Assembly: GCF_014200455.1 (NCBI RefSeq)
Contig: NZ_JACHBW010000002.1
Coordinates: forward strand, 186,001 to 250,000
Source of the DNA: Paraburkholderia bannensis
Lineage (GTDB): Bacteria > Pseudomonadota > Gammaproteobacteria > Burkholderiales > Burkholderiaceae
Direction: 5' to 3'
Length of the DNA stretch: 64,000 bases
How positions within the stretch are numbered: the first letter of the stretch is position 1; each line of letters opens with the position of its first letter. Of this stretch, positions 18,708 to 27,872 are shown piece after piece. The position numbers and the translations under genes are program-made. A model generated the notes under the pieces. The model searched no databases and was not told where the DNA came from. It saw only the letters and a program-made list of their open reading frames with translations.

Positions 18708-20330
18708 TCAGACGCTGAAGCGATTGAGCGTATAAGCGCGATAAGCCGCGACAAAGGCATCGAACGAGCCCACTTCCTCGCGTTCGAGCCTGGCCTGCTC
18801 GTCAAGCGATTCACGGGCGAGCTTGTCGAAATGCGCTGTCGTCTGTGCGTCGAGCGGACGCGCAAGGAAATCCGCGGCATGACGCTCGCTTTGTGCGAGC
18901 GCAAATTGCAGGAAGCTTTGCTGCTCGTCGCGCATCGTTTGCAGCACGCGCGCGGAAGGCGTGAGCGACGCATCGGCCAGTTTCGCGCGCTGGGCCGCGA
19001 GCGCTCGCGCGTGTTCGTCGCTGCCGTGCAGCGCGTCGAGCATCGCCGCCGTGTGTTCGATCTTCTCGAACAGTTCCGTTGCCCAGTCCTGCATGGCGAC
19101 GGGCTGGCCGCCGCGCATGAGCGTAAGCCCCGGCTTGCGCCCTTCCTTCGTGACGAGGCCGAAGTTCTCGTCGGCTTGCGCGTAATCGGCTTGGGGCAGC
19201 GGCGGGCTGTCGTCGAGCGCGCAGGCGAGCAGATAGGCGTCCAGAAAACGCGCCGCTTCCAGCGAGATGCCGATGGGCTCGAACGGGTCGATGTCCATGC
19301 AACGCACTTCGACGTACTGCACGCCGCGCGCGGCGAGCGCATGCAGCGGCCGCTCGCCGGGCCAGGTCACGCGCTTCGGGCGGATCGTCGAATAGAACTC
19401 GTTTTCGATCTGCAGGATGTTGGTGTTGATCTGCACCCACTCGCCGTCGCGATGCGTGCCGATCGCCTCGTAAGGCGGATACGGCTGGCTCACGGCCTGC
19501 GCGAGCGCATCGAGATAGCCCGGCAGCGTGTCGTAGTCTGCACGCAGCGCCGATTGACCCGTCGTGTTCGAATAGCCGAGGTCGCTCATGCGCAGGCTGG
19601 TCGCGTACGGCAGGTAGAGCGTATCGGCGTCGAGGCTTTGCAGCGTGTGCTGGCGACCGCGCAGAAAACGCGCGTCGAGCGCGGGCGAAGCGCCGAACAG
19701 ATACATCAGCAGCCAGTTCGTGCGGCGGAAATTGCGGATCAGCGCGAGATAGCGTTCGGACTGGTAATCCGTCTGCGTGGCCGTCGATTGATCGTGCGCA
19801 TGCAGCACGCGCCACACTTCTTCGTTGAGCGAATAGTTGTAGTGGATGCCGGCGATGCACTGCATGGTGCGGCCGTAGCGCAGCGCGAGACCCATGCGGT
19901 AGACGTACTTCAGCTTGCCGATGTTCGAATTGCCGTAGCGCGCGATGGGAATGCCGTCGTCGCTTGCGGGCAAAATGCCGGGCATCGATTCGTTCCAGAG
20001 CATTTCGCCGTCGCGCGCGAGCACGCTATAGACGTAGCGATGCAGTTCGTCGAGCTTATCGAGCGTGATCGCAGCGTCCGGCTCGGCGGGCGTGATGATC
20101 TCGATCAACGCTTCCGAATAGTCGGTCGTGAGCGACGGATGCGTGAGTGCCGAACCCAATGCCGCGGCGTGCGGCGTCATGGCGAGATGACCGTCGCGCG
20201 TGACCCGCAGGCTTTCCTTTTCGATGCCGCGCAGACCGCGCGTGAGCGCGTCGCGATGCGGCCCGGCGCTCAGCACGGAAAGGCGCTGCGTGAGAACGTC
20301 GTTCGTGCGTGTAGAGGTCGTGTCTGGCAT
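18708..20330 (-). CDS. gshA: Glutamate-cysteine ligase
   Basis: First enzyme of glutathione synthesis: ATP-dependent joining of glutamate (gamma-carboxyl) and cysteine in the cytoplasm. The 540-residue protein matches the proteobacterial type-1 family (E. coli enzyme ~518). Visible motifs are RGIEKESLRV near residue 30, GIHYNYS near 155, and the EVRCMDIDPFEPIGIS segment near 350. The start at 20330 is preferred because it leads directly into the conserved domain; an in-frame GTG lies 45 bases upstream. Confidence 0.93.
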   Translation of the reverse strand: MPDTTSTRTNDVLTQRLSVLSAGPHRDALTRGLRGIEKESLRVTRDGHLAMTPHAAALGSALTHPSLTTDYSEALIEIITPAEPDAAITLDKLDELHRYVYSVLARDGEMLWNESMPGILPASDDGIPIARYGNSNIGKLKYVYRMGLALRYGRTMQCIAGIHYNYSLNEEVWRVLHAHDQSTATQTDYQSERYLALIRNFRRTNWLLMYLFGASPALDARFLRGRQHTLQSLDADTLYLPYATSLRMSDLGYSNTTGQSALRADYDTLPGYLDALAQAVSQPYPPYEAIGTHRDGEWVQINTNILQIENEFYSTIRPKRVTWPGERPLHALAARGVQYVEVRCMDIDPFEPIGISLEAARFLDAYLLACALDDSPPLPQADYAQADENFGLVTKEGRKPGLTLMRGGQPVAMQDWATELFEKIEHTAAMLDALHGSDEHARALAAQRAKLADASLTPSARVLQTMRDEQQSFLQFALAQSERHAADFLARPLDAQTTAHFDKLARESLDEQARLEREEVGSFDAFVAAYRAYTLNRFSV

Positions 20331-20625
20331 TGAGGACTGGTCGGGCACTGGCCGGCGGCGACGCCGCTGTTGCACGCTGTTGCATACACGCGCGCGCCGC
20401 TGGCTGGGAATTTTTCGGTAGCGGGCACTTTAACATCTCGCCGAAAGACCTGCTTGAGGCCACCTCGGGGTTGCCTTCGCGGCCAGCTTGACGTCGCCGC
20501 AAGTCAATTCTGGCGGGGGTTTGAGCGCCTTACGCGGGTCACTGGCTGCACGGTCGATGCGGCCTTGTCGAAGCCGCCGCAATAACGTCGATGGCGGTGT
20601 GCTGCTACACATCGCGCCTCCCGCG

Positions 20626-21591
20626 TCAGCCCCCACGCGCCGCGCCGGCGCGATCGGCGATTTCGTTCCAGAGATGCATGGCCGCATAGGCGCGCCACGG
20701 ACGCCAGGCGTCGGTGCGCTCGCGTTGTTGCGTCGCGCGCACAAGCGCGGGGTCGCGCGCCGCGATGGCTTGCATCAGTACGAGGTCGGTGGCGGGCCAG
20801 GCGTCGGCGTCGCGCCAGGCGCGCATCGCCACGTATTCGACGGTCCACGGGCCGATGCCCGGCAACGCCAGCAGCGCCGCGCGCATGGCGTCGAGCGTGG
20901 GGGTCCCGGCCGCGGCGTTCTGGCGTTCGATGGCGACTTCGCCGCTCGCGACGGCCGCTGCGAAACCCTGCAACGCCGCGATGCGCTTGCCCGGCATGCC
21001 GATGCCGGTGAGATCCGCCGCAGCCAGATCGGCGGGCGCAGGAAAGCGCCACGCCGTGCGCGCATGCGGATGGCCCTCGATAGGTTTGCCGACGCGCTCG
21101 ACCAGCCGCCCGACGATCGTGGTCGCGGCTTTGACGCTGACCTGCTGGCCGACGATCGCGCGTATCACCAGTTAGAACCCTGACCACGCGCCCGGCACGC
21201 GCAAACCGGGCGCGGCGGTCACGAGCGGCCCGAGCCACGGATCGGCGCCCAGTCCCCCGGCAATTGCCGCCGGATTCGCATGGATGTCGAACACGCGCCC
21301 GAGCGGCGCGGCGAGCGCAGCCGCATGCCTGCTCACCGGCCCGTCGATCTGTGCGACGAGACAACGCTTGCGCGCATGACGACGCACGGCGAGCGTGCCG
21401 CTCGCGCCATTGAAGTCGATGGCGCGCAGCCACGCGCCGTCCTCGACCGCTTCCACGCCAGGCGTTGCGCGGCCCGCGAGGAAGCGCAGCATGCGCGGCC
21501 AGTCATAGGGCGCGCGAAACGGCAGTTCGAGCGTGGCGCTCGCGTCTTCGGCGGGTTCGGGGACTTCGTCGGTTCGCTGGACAGCGCTCAA
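20626..21591 (-). pseudogene. alkA: DNA-3-methyladenine glycosylase II (alkA) split by an in-frame stop
   Basis: Base-excision glycosylase for alkylated purines. A TTG start at 21591 overlaps the ada stop (TTGA), with GGAG eight bases before it. The first 139 codons encode the AlkA N-terminal domain up to LRVPGAWSGF. A TAA stop at 21174-21172 follows, and the same frame then continues with LVIRAIVGQQVSVKAATTI, the helix-hairpin-helix LPGIGPWTVEY and the catalytic-Asp region TDLVLM. Relatives have Glu where the stop lies, so a single GAA-to-TAA change explains it. The two pieces would be 139 and about 180 residues. It is a nonsense pseudogene, a sequencing error, or two separately made domains. 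Confidence 0.85.
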
Positions 21592-22781
21592 GCAGTGGTC
21601 TCCGGCGGGATGTTGACTTTGCTGGCGCGCTCGCGCCTTTCGAGTCGCGTGCCAGGTTGCACGGTTTGCATGGTCACGTGCACTTCGCCCGCGCGCGCTT
21701 CGGCGTCGATCAGCGCGGCCTTGCGCTCCAGGCCCCAGCGATACCCCGCGAGCGCGCCGCCCTTTTGCACCACGCGATGGCAGGGAATCGCCAGCGCTAC
21801 GGGGTTCGATGCGCATGCGCTCGCCACGGCGCGCACCGCGCGCGGCGAGCCCAAGGTTTCGGCGATCTCGCTGTAGCTGCGGGTCTCGCCATAGGGAATG
21901 CGCTGGAGCGCGTCCCAGACGCGCTGCTGGAACGCCGTCGCGGCAATGTCGAGCGGCAGTTCGATACGTTCGCTGCGGCCGTGCAGATAGGCGTCGATCT
22001 GCGCCACGAAGGGCGCGAGGCCCGCGGCATCCTCGACGCAACTGGCGTTTTCAAAATCCGCGCGCAGGCTGTCGCTCAATGCCTGGGCGTTGTCGCCGAA
22101 AGCGATGCGGCAGATGCCTTTGTCCGTCGCGGCGATGAGCACGCGCCCAAGCGGCGTGGCCGCGCCCGCATAACGGATCGTGAGGCCCGCGCCCTTGCGC
22201 CGGAACGCCGAGGGCGCCATGCCCAGCTCGCCCGCCACGCTCTCGTAGAGCCGCGACGACGAGTTGAAGCCCGCGTCGGCGCTGGCGCGCGTGACATCGA
22301 CGCCTTGTGCGAGCGCGTCGCGCAGCACCGCGCCGCGCCGGGCCGCCTGATATTGTCGCGGCGAGACGCCCAGCACGCGCTTGAACAGGCGCTGGAGGTG
22401 GAACGGGCTCAGATGCACCGCTTCGCCTAGCTGGGCGAGCGTGAGGCGCTCCTGCGGATCGGCGTCGAGGGCCGCGCAGGCGCGGCGCACGATCTCCAGC
22501 TCGCGCGGCAGGCCGCCGGGACGGCAGCGTTTGCATTCGCGGTAGCCGGCGGCGCGGGCGCTGTCGGCGTCGGCGAAAAAATCGACGTTTTCGCGGCGCG
22601 GCAGGCGCGACGCGCAAGAGGGGCGGCAGAACACGCCGGTGGTGCGCACGCCGTAGAAGAACTGGCCATCGGCGCGGGCGTCGCGCGCCGCGATGGCGGC
22701 CCAGCGCGCGCCATCGTCCGCGATGTCGGCCTCGTCGAGGCTTGCTGAACTTGCTGAAGCGGTGGACTGGACGGCGTTCAT
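21588..22781 (-). CDS. ada: Bifunctional Ada methyltransferase / transcriptional activator
   Basis: Adaptive-response protein that removes methyl groups from DNA phosphotriesters and O6-methylguanine and activates repair genes. The 397-residue protein has the N-terminal Cys4 zinc domain (CRPSC near residue 52 and CKRC near 83), an AraC-type HTH domain (about 100-195), and a C-terminal MGMT domain with the active-site PCHRV near 348. GGGAG precedes the ATG. The stop overlaps the start of alkA, a common repair operon. Confidence 0.95.
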   Translation of the reverse strand: MNAVQSTASASSASLDEADIADDGARWAAIAARDARADGQFFYGVRTTGVFCRPSCASRLPRRENVDFFADADSARAAGYRECKRCRPGGLPRELEIVRRACAALDADPQERLTLAQLGEAVHLSPFHLQRLFKRVLGVSPRQYQAARRGAVLRDALAQGVDVTRASADAGFNSSSRLYESVAGELGMAPSAFRRKGAGLTIRYAGAATPLGRVLIAATDKGICRIAFGDNAQALSDSLRADFENASCVEDAAGLAPFVAQIDAYLHGRSERIELPLDIAATAFQQRVWDALQRIPYGETRSYSEIAETLGSPRAVRAVASACASNPVALAIPCHRVVQKGGALAGYRWGLERKAALIDAEARAGEVHVTMQTVQPGTRLERRERASKVNIPPETTA

Positions 22782-23063
22782 GTCAGGACTCCCGGTGAGA
22801 GCGAATGCGATGGTCCCACTGTAGTCGCCCGTCCGCGTGCGGGCGCGCCGGATCTTGCGCTGTCGTCCGGCACGCTTGATCGATCAGCTTATGGACGCGC
22901 TCAGTGTCTATTTTGCCCTTTTGCGCCACGCCGATGAGCTCGCCAACCGGCCCTTTTCAAGGGCGCCGCCGCCTGCACGCCCGGGTTTCGCCCGAGCCTC
23001 GGCCGGACTTCAAAAGCGCGCTGCGACAATTTGGCACCATTGCGGGTTTTCCCTAAAAATTTG

Positions 23064-23092
23064 TTGCAACGCGTCAGAGCGCTGTGTATAGT
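23064..23092 (+). promoter_or_regulatory. Sigma-70-type promoter of a small transcript
   Basis: A -35 box TTGCAA (23064-23069) and a -10 box TATAGT (23087-23092) are separated by exactly 17 bases. Transcription would start near 23098-23100, about 60 bases before a strong terminator and with no reading frame in between. Confidence 0.65.
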
Positions 23093-23097
23093 GGTTC

Positions 23098-23159
23098 TTG
23101 TCTCCTCCATGTCTCCTCCTGATATGGATTAAGCCCGCTCACAGCAGCGGGCTTTTTTT
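23098..23159 (+). ncRNA. Candidate ~60-nt small RNA with repeated GTCTCCTCC motif
   Basis: The interval between a strong promoter and a rho-independent terminator is about 60 bases. It contains two exact copies of GTCTCCTCC (23100-23108 and 23111-23119), spaced 11 bases apart, just before the terminator stem. The motif is complementary to purine-rich Shine-Dalgarno sequences, so an unstructured anti-SD seed is plausible. It precedes the VOC gene on the same strand but ends before it. I cannot name a family with certainty. Confidence 0.6.
23132..23159 (+). terminator. Rho-independent terminator
   Basis: AGCCCGCT (23132-23139) pairs with AGCGGGCT (23146-23153) around a six-base loop, followed by a run of seven T. 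It would end the short transcript that starts near 23098. Confidence 0.85.
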
Positions 23160-23268
23160 CGTCCAGCGTTTTTGCACGCGCTGCGGCCGACTTTCCCCGC
23201 CCGATTTCCCTCTACACTGCCCGAATCCACTCACGCGCGCCGCAACGGCCCAGCCAGCGGGGAAGACC

Positions 23269-23670
23269 ATGCAGATCCAGATTCGCGAAATCGACCATGT
23301 CGTGATCCGCGCGGGCGACCCGGCGGCCATGACGCGTTTTTACTGTGAGATTCTGGGTTGCCGCGTCGAGCGCGAGGAGCGCGAACTGGGGCTGGTGCAA
23401 CTGCGCGCCGGGCGCTCGCTGGTCGATCTGATCGCGGCGGGTGGTCCGCTCGACCGTAACGCCAACGGCGGCGCGGGCCGCAACATGGATCATCTCTGCC
23501 TGCGCGTGGAGCCGTTCGACGGCGAGGCGCTCAGGGCCTGGTTGATGCAGGCGGGAGCGCATCCCGGCGAGGTGGTCGCGCGCTATGGCGCTGAAGGCCT
23601 GGGACCGTCGCTTTATCTGTACGATCCCGAAGGCAACATGGTCGAGCTGAAAGGCCCGCCTGCTGACTGA
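23269..23670 (+). CDS. VOC-family (glyoxalase/bleomycin resistance-like) protein
   Basis: A 133-residue single-domain member of the vicinal oxygen chelate fold. It has paired beta-alpha-beta-beta-beta modules with metal-ligand positions visible: His near residue 8 in IDHVVIRAGD, and MDHLCLRVE plus a C-terminal YDPEGNMVELKG with the usual Glu. The substrate cannot be inferred. The ATG at 23269 follows GGGGAAG. The in-frame sequence further upstream is the small-RNA locus and is not coding. Confidence 0.85.
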   Translation: MQIQIREIDHVVIRAGDPAAMTRFYCEILGCRVEREERELGLVQLRAGRSLVDLIAAGGPLDRNANGGAGRNMDHLCLRVEPFDGEALRAWLMQAGAHPGEVVARYGAEGLGPSLYLYDPEGNMVELKGPPAD

Positions 23671-23682
23671 TGTGATGCGGCG

Positions 23683-24237
23683 TCAGACGTTCTCGGGCGC
23701 CTTGAGAACTGTCCATTCGACGGCCACCGGCTCGCTTTTCTCACTGCCGATCCACGCTGCGCCGTCCTGAACCGTGCATTGCAGCCGCATGGTGCGCTCC
23801 GCGAGCTTGCCCAGCGAAGCCGCCACGCCTTCGCCCAGCGTCCACACGGTGACGTTGCGCAGGCGTTCCACCTTGCTGCGCACGCCCTGCCACCAGATGT
23901 CGGACGTGCGGCCGCCATAAGCGATCACGACGACTTCCTCGGAACGGCCGCTGGCCTTGGCAATGCGGCGCTCATCCGGCTGGCCGACCTCGATCCAGGT
24001 CTGGATCGCGCCCGTGTAGTCCTTGCTCCATAGATCCGGCTCGTCGGTATCGGAGAGGCCCTTGCAGAATTCCAGACGCTCGCCCGCGAACAGCGCGAAG
24101 GCGGCGATGCGGACCATCATCCGGTCGTCGGTTTCCGAGGGATGGCAGGCGATCGTCAGCGCATGGTCGGCGTAGTAATGCCGGTCCATGTCCGCAATCT
24201 GAAGCTCTGCCTTGAAGATGGTCGATTTGAGTGCCAT
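23683..24237 (-). CDS. yaeQ: YaeQ-family protein
   Basis: A 184-residue protein that starts MALKSTIFKAELQIADMD and continues with YYADHALTIACHPSETDDRMM, both diagnostic of the YaeQ family. Members have a restriction-endonuclease-like PD-(D/E)XK fold; E. coli YaeQ suppresses a haemolysin-expression defect of rfaH mutants, but its biochemical role is unclear. The Glu/Asp/Gln cluster WIEVGQPDERR near residue 85 fits the nuclease-like core. It converges on the VOC gene. Confidence 0.92.
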   Translation of the reverse strand: MALKSTIFKAELQIADMDRHYYADHALTIACHPSETDDRMMVRIAAFALFAGERLEFCKGLSDTDEPDLWSKDYTGAIQTWIEVGQPDERRIAKASGRSEEVVVIAYGGRTSDIWWQGVRSKVERLRNVTVWTLGEGVAASLGKLAERTMRLQCTVQDGAAWIGSEKSEPVAVEWTVLKAPENV

Positions 24238-24400
24238 GCCGAATCCCGCGCCGCGCAAAAGCCGCACATGATAGCGAGTTCCAGCACGTCCTGTGCCGCA
24301 TTCGTCGGACGGCAGCGCGCTGGATCATCAGGCATGATCTGTCGCGAAAATGACGATGCCGTGACGCCTTGGCGCCAATCCGGCGTTTTTCGTGCGGCCG

Positions 24401-24742
24401 TTACGGCCTGACGAAGCGGTCGCTGGTCCAGAGACCATGATCGTCGGCGTTGGCTGCATTCACGAATTCGATGTCGTGGCCGTCCACGCGAACGACGCGA
24501 AAGGTCTGGTTGTCCGGGGTGGAGAGGCAGCGGAAATCCGCGAAATATTCCTGCATCTGCTGTTGCTCGCCTGCCTGTTCATGCAGCGTGACGGCGTCTA
24601 GCTTGTCTTTCGAAAGGCAGCCATACGATCCGGGTTTGAATTGCACCGTTTGCTGCGGTCTGACCGCGGCGTCCTGCGCTTGCGCAGCGACGCAGCACAG
24701 CAGACCGGCGGTGAGCAGGGCCGTCGTTGCCGGCATTTTCAT
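24401..24742 (-). CDS. Hypothetical secreted protein
   Basis: A 113-residue protein with a clear Sec signal peptide (cleavage after AAQAQ near residue 23). The mature region contains two Cys (YGCLSKD and FRCLST), which could form one disulfide in the periplasm, and ends WTSDRFVRP. No domain name could be assigned. A GGAG-like site precedes the ATG. Confidence 0.75.
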   Translation of the reverse strand: MKMPATTALLTAGLLCCVAAQAQDAAVRPQQTVQFKPGSYGCLSKDKLDAVTLHEQAGEQQQMQEYFADFRCLSTPDNQTFRVVRVDGHDIEFVNAANADDHGLWTSDRFVRP

Positions 24743-25088
24743 GATTGGCTCCTCGCTCGCGCCGCTTGCGCACGGTGCAGATTGTTATTCAGGTTAGCTA
24801 TGTATTTAACGGTTCTATCCCGGCCAACTTTCTGAATCTAGAAGACGGCAAGCGGAGTGCAAGGACGTCTTGTGTGCGTGCGCAGCAAAGGTGAACCCTT
24901 GGGGCGTTTGCGAGCGCTGTCGGAAAGCGCTGGCGCAGCGCACATCGTCTTCGTGATCGCTTCTGCGCAAACGCACGCGATTACTCGCAGGGCGCAGAAG
25001 AAAAACGATGCCAGGCGCGCCCTTGCACAGCCAGAAACTTCGTGGATAAATGGGATACCCCTACCGGCTAAGCGCCACGGAGACCGTC
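24743..25088. other. Intergenic region, nothing recognised
   Basis: About 350 bases between a secreted protein and a LysE exporter. It should hold the divergent promoters of both genes. No RNA, repeat or gene was supported. Confidence 0.4.
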
Positions 25089-25715
25089 ATGACTCTTGCC
25101 CACTGGCTGCCTTTTGCAATCGCATCGGCAATACTCGTCACCATTCCCGGACCGACCGTGCTGCTCGTGGTGTCCTATGCGCTCGGCCATGGGCGTCGCT
25201 ACGCGCTCGCGACCACCGCCGGCGTAGCGCTGGGGGACTTTACGGCGATGACAGCCTCGATGCTCGGTCTCGGCGTGATCCTTGCCGCCTCCGCGACACT
25301 ATTCTCGATGCTCAAATGGGTCGGTGCGGCGTATCTGATTTACCTCGGCATCAAACTCTGGCGCGCGCCGGTCATGGCAGCCGATACCGCCGACACTTCT
25401 GAAACCCGCACCGGTCGCATCTTCGCGCACGCTTACGCCGTCACCGCCCTTAATCCGAAGAGCCTGATTTTCTTCGTCGCCTTCGTGCCGCAGTTCATCG
25501 ACCCGCACGCCGCTGCGCTGCCGCAGATCGTCATCTTCGAGGCGACCTTCCTCGTGCTTGCCACGCTCAACGCGTTCGGCTACGCCGTGCTTGCGGCGGC
25601 AGCGCGCCGCGCCGTGCGCAGCCCGCGGGTGCAACGCGTGGTCAACCGCACTGGCGGGTCGCTGCTGATCGGCGCCGGACTGTTTGCTGCGGTCTGGAAG
25701 AAGTCGGCGGCCTGA
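25089..25715 (+). CDS. LysE/RhtB-family amino-acid exporter
   Basis: Inner-membrane exporter of 208 residues with six hydrophobic segments. The LysE signature is visible: TIPGPTVLLVVSYALGHGRR near residues 18-38, and ALNPKSLIFFVAFVPQFI near 125. The substrate is probably an amino acid or homoserine lactone-like molecule but cannot be told. The ATG at 25089 gives the normal N-terminus; the in-frame extension upstream is not conserved-looking. Confidence 0.9.
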   Translation: MTLAHWLPFAIASAILVTIPGPTVLLVVSYALGHGRRYALATTAGVALGDFTAMTASMLGLGVILAASATLFSMLKWVGAAYLIYLGIKLWRAPVMAADTADTSETRTGRIFAHAYAVTALNPKSLIFFVAFVPQFIDPHAAALPQIVIFEATFLVLATLNAFGYAVLAAAARRAVRSPRVQRVVNRTGGSLLIGAGLFAAVWKKSAA

Positions 25716-25891
25716 CAAAGGCCCTCGCTTTCGCGTTGTCGTCAACCCGGTAAGATCCGGGCACATGACCTGCTCCAGCGTTTGCGTGCGGCGGTGCACC
25801 TTTTTTTGATGAATCAGTATTCGCCCGCAGTACAAGTTGTAGCTTTCCGGCTACAATGAATTCGCAACCGCTTGACAACCAGGAGCTTATC

Positions 25892-26053
25892 GTGATCGAG
25901 CACGTAATACTGGGCGCGTTTCTGGTCATCCCCCTCGTCATTGTCGTTTTTCTGTTTTCGGACGAAATCCTGGAGGAGCATAGGCAGCGCGTAGAGGCGG
26001 GGGCACCTCATATCGATTGGCGTCATCCACTGCGCCGCATCCTGCATCACTGA
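25892..26053 (+). CDS. Small single-pass membrane protein
   Basis: A 53-residue product with a GTG start preceded by AGGAG seven bases upstream. One strong transmembrane helix (about residues 4-22, VILGAFLVIPLVIVVFLF) is followed by an acidic/basic cytoplasmic-like tail EILEEHRQRVEAG. The good ribosome-binding site and coding-like composition support it. The function is unknown. Confidence 0.6.
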   Translation: MIEHVILGAFLVIPLVIVVFLFSDEILEEHRQRVEAGAPHIDWRHPLRRILHH

Positions 26054-26164
26054 TTTGGGGCACGATTGACGGTCCGGCACCTGCCGCCGGGCCGACATTC
26101 ATGTCTGGCGCGGGGGCGCCGCCGTTGAGGCAGCAGGTGTCGGGTCTGATCGCAGGAGGGACTC

Positions 26165-26362
26165 ATGGATTTTGAGTTCTCCTGGATGACGAACTACGTC
26201 GCCCTGTTCGCGCTGAGGGTCTGTTCATCGCTCTGTCTTTTGCTCTGTATTTGCGTTGTCCCGGCGCCGGCAGGCGTCGCGATCCCCCGCCTGCAGCGAC
26301 TGATTCGCATGCCGAATCAAACTCATCGCCTCCCCGCGCACCGTAATTCATCGGCTGCGTAA
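26165..26362 (+). CDS. Possible small membrane protein
   Basis: A 65-residue frame with an unusually strong AGGAGGG ribosome-binding site four bases before the ATG. It has one hydrophobic, Cys-rich segment (about residues 12-38) and a basic tail. Nothing is recognised, and the codon use is weaker than in neighbours, so it could be a leader peptide or spurious. Confidence 0.4.
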   Translation: MDFEFSWMTNYVALFALRVCSSLCLLLCICVVPAPAGVAIPRLQRLIRMPNQTHRLPAHRNSSAA

Positions 26363-26448
26363 TTCGTCGTTACCACTTGCATCACCTGTATCCGCGCTTC
26401 GCGACGACAATCGCTCGCACGTTTTCAAAGGTTCTCAAGGAGAACGTC

Positions 26449-26826
26449 ATGCGTAAGATTGCAGCCGTACTGGTGGTAGCGGGATGCGTGCTGGCGGCCG
26501 GTCCGGCCAGCGCGCATGATCATGGCGGCGATGTGGTGGGCGCGCTCGTTGGCGGCGCGCTGCTTGGCGCGGTGGTGGGTGCGGCGATCAACAGTGGCCC
26601 GGCCGTGGCTTATCAGGCGCCGCCCGTCTACGCCGAACCGGCACCGGCGCCCGTACCGGTCTATGTCGAACCGGCTCCTGTCTACGCCGCCGCGCCCGCG
26701 CCGGGCCGTTGCTACGACCGGTATTCGGGCCGCTACGTGCCCTGCGCGCCGCCCCAACCGTCTCCGCCGCCCGCAGCGTATTACGGCTATGGCGACGGTG
26801 GCGGCTACGGTCAGCCCGGCTGGTAA
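26449..26826 (+). CDS. Secreted glycine-zipper/proline-rich protein
   Basis: A 125-residue protein with a Sec signal peptide (cleavage after ASA near residue 23). A Gly-rich hydrophobic stretch follows (GALVGGALLGAVVGAAI, about 33-49) and resembles a glycine-zipper membrane motif. The rest is Ala/Pro/Tyr-rich (repeated PAPVPVYVEPAP-type units) with one Cys pair. AAGGAG precedes the ATG. It ends 16 bases inside the convergent protease gene. It is probably a surface or envelope protein. Confidence 0.75.
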   Translation: MRKIAAVLVVAGCVLAAGPASAHDHGGDVVGALVGGALLGAVVGAAINSGPAVAYQAPPVYAEPAPAPVPVYVEPAPVYAAAPAPGRCYDRYSGRYVPCAPPQPSPPPAAYYGYGDGGGYGQPGW

Positions 26827-27872
26827 GCGGGCACGTCCTGCTCGATCGGCGTGATCTGCAGATTCAGCTTTTGCGTCAGCCTGACGATCGTGAATTCAAC
26901 CGCGCGGCCGATGCGCGAGGCGTCGAGCAGACGCTGAAGCGCATCGATGCCGTCGACGGCCACGCCGTCGATCGCGACAATCGTATCGTCCACGCGCAGC
27001 CCGCCCAGCGCGGCGGGACCGCCCTTCACCAGTTCCATCACGCGCACGCCGCTCGTCGCATCCAGTTCGAAAAACCGTTGAATCCTGCGGGCGATCGGCA
27101 CGGTCGTACCGGCGATGCCAACGTGCGCCCGGCGCACTCGCCCGTGCGCGAGCAACTGCGTAATCACCCACTTCGCGGAATCGATTGCCGTGGCGAAGCA
27201 GATCGCCTGAGCGCCCGGGATGATGGCGGTGTTCACGCCGATCACCTGGCCCGCCGAATTGACTAGCGGGCCGCCCGAATTGCCGGGATTGAGCGCGGCG
27301 TCGGTCTGGATCACGTCGTAAATCATTCGTCCCGAGTTGGAGCGCAACGATCTGCCAAGCGCCGACACCACGCCCGTGGTGACCGTCTGCGCAAGACCGA
27401 GCGGACTGCCTACGGCAATCGCGATCTGTCCCACTCGCAGCTTCGCCGATTCGCCTAGTTGTGCATGCGGCAGAACCTCGGAAGCGCCGATGCGCAGGAC
27501 CGCGAGATCGGTGCTCGGATCGTCGCCGACCAGATCGGCGTCATAGGTCGAACCGTCGGCGAGCGTCATGCGCAGCGCGCTCGCGCCATGCACGACGTGG
27601 CTATTGGTCAGCAGATAGCCATCGGGAGTGAACAGGAAACCCGAACCGCTGCCGCCGCGCGCCGCGCCCTGGCTTGCAGATGGCGCGCGGCGCTCGACCG
27701 CGATATGGGCGACGGCGTGCTGCACGCGTTCGAGCGCGCCGATGACGGTTTGCGAATAGGCGTCGAGCAAGGCTTCGTCGCCGTGAGGACGGGTGTTCGC
27801 GCGGTCGGCGTTGGCGTCAGTGGCTGCGAGGTCGCGCGCGAGATCGTCGATGAAGGATGGACGTCTTCCCAC
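26811..27872 (-). CDS. HtrA/DegP-like S1C serine protease without signal peptide
   Basis: A 353-residue trypsin-like protease with the full triad: His in TNSHVVHGA (near residue 93), Asp in STDLAVLRI (near 123) and Ser in GNSGGPLV (near 198). One C-terminal PDZ domain follows (about 255-340). Unlike DegP/DegQ/DegS it begins MGRRPSFIDDLARDL with no signal peptide or membrane anchor, so it may act in the cytoplasm. It converges on and overlaps the secreted protein gene by 16 bases. Confidence 0.88.
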   Translation of the reverse strand: MGRRPSFIDDLARDLAATDANADRANTRPHGDEALLDAYSQTVIGALERVQHAVAHIAVERRAPSASQGAARGGSGSGFLFTPDGYLLTNSHVVHGASALRMTLADGSTYDADLVGDDPSTDLAVLRIGASEVLPHAQLGESAKLRVGQIAIAVGSPLGLAQTVTTGVVSALGRSLRSNSGRMIYDVIQTDAALNPGNSGGPLVNSAGQVIGVNTAIIPGAQAICFATAIDSAKWVITQLLAHGRVRRAHVGIAGTTVPIARRIQRFFELDATSGVRVMELVKGGPAALGGLRVDDTIVAIDGVAVDGIDALQRLLDASRIGRAVEFTIVRLTQKLNLQITPIEQDVPAYQPG

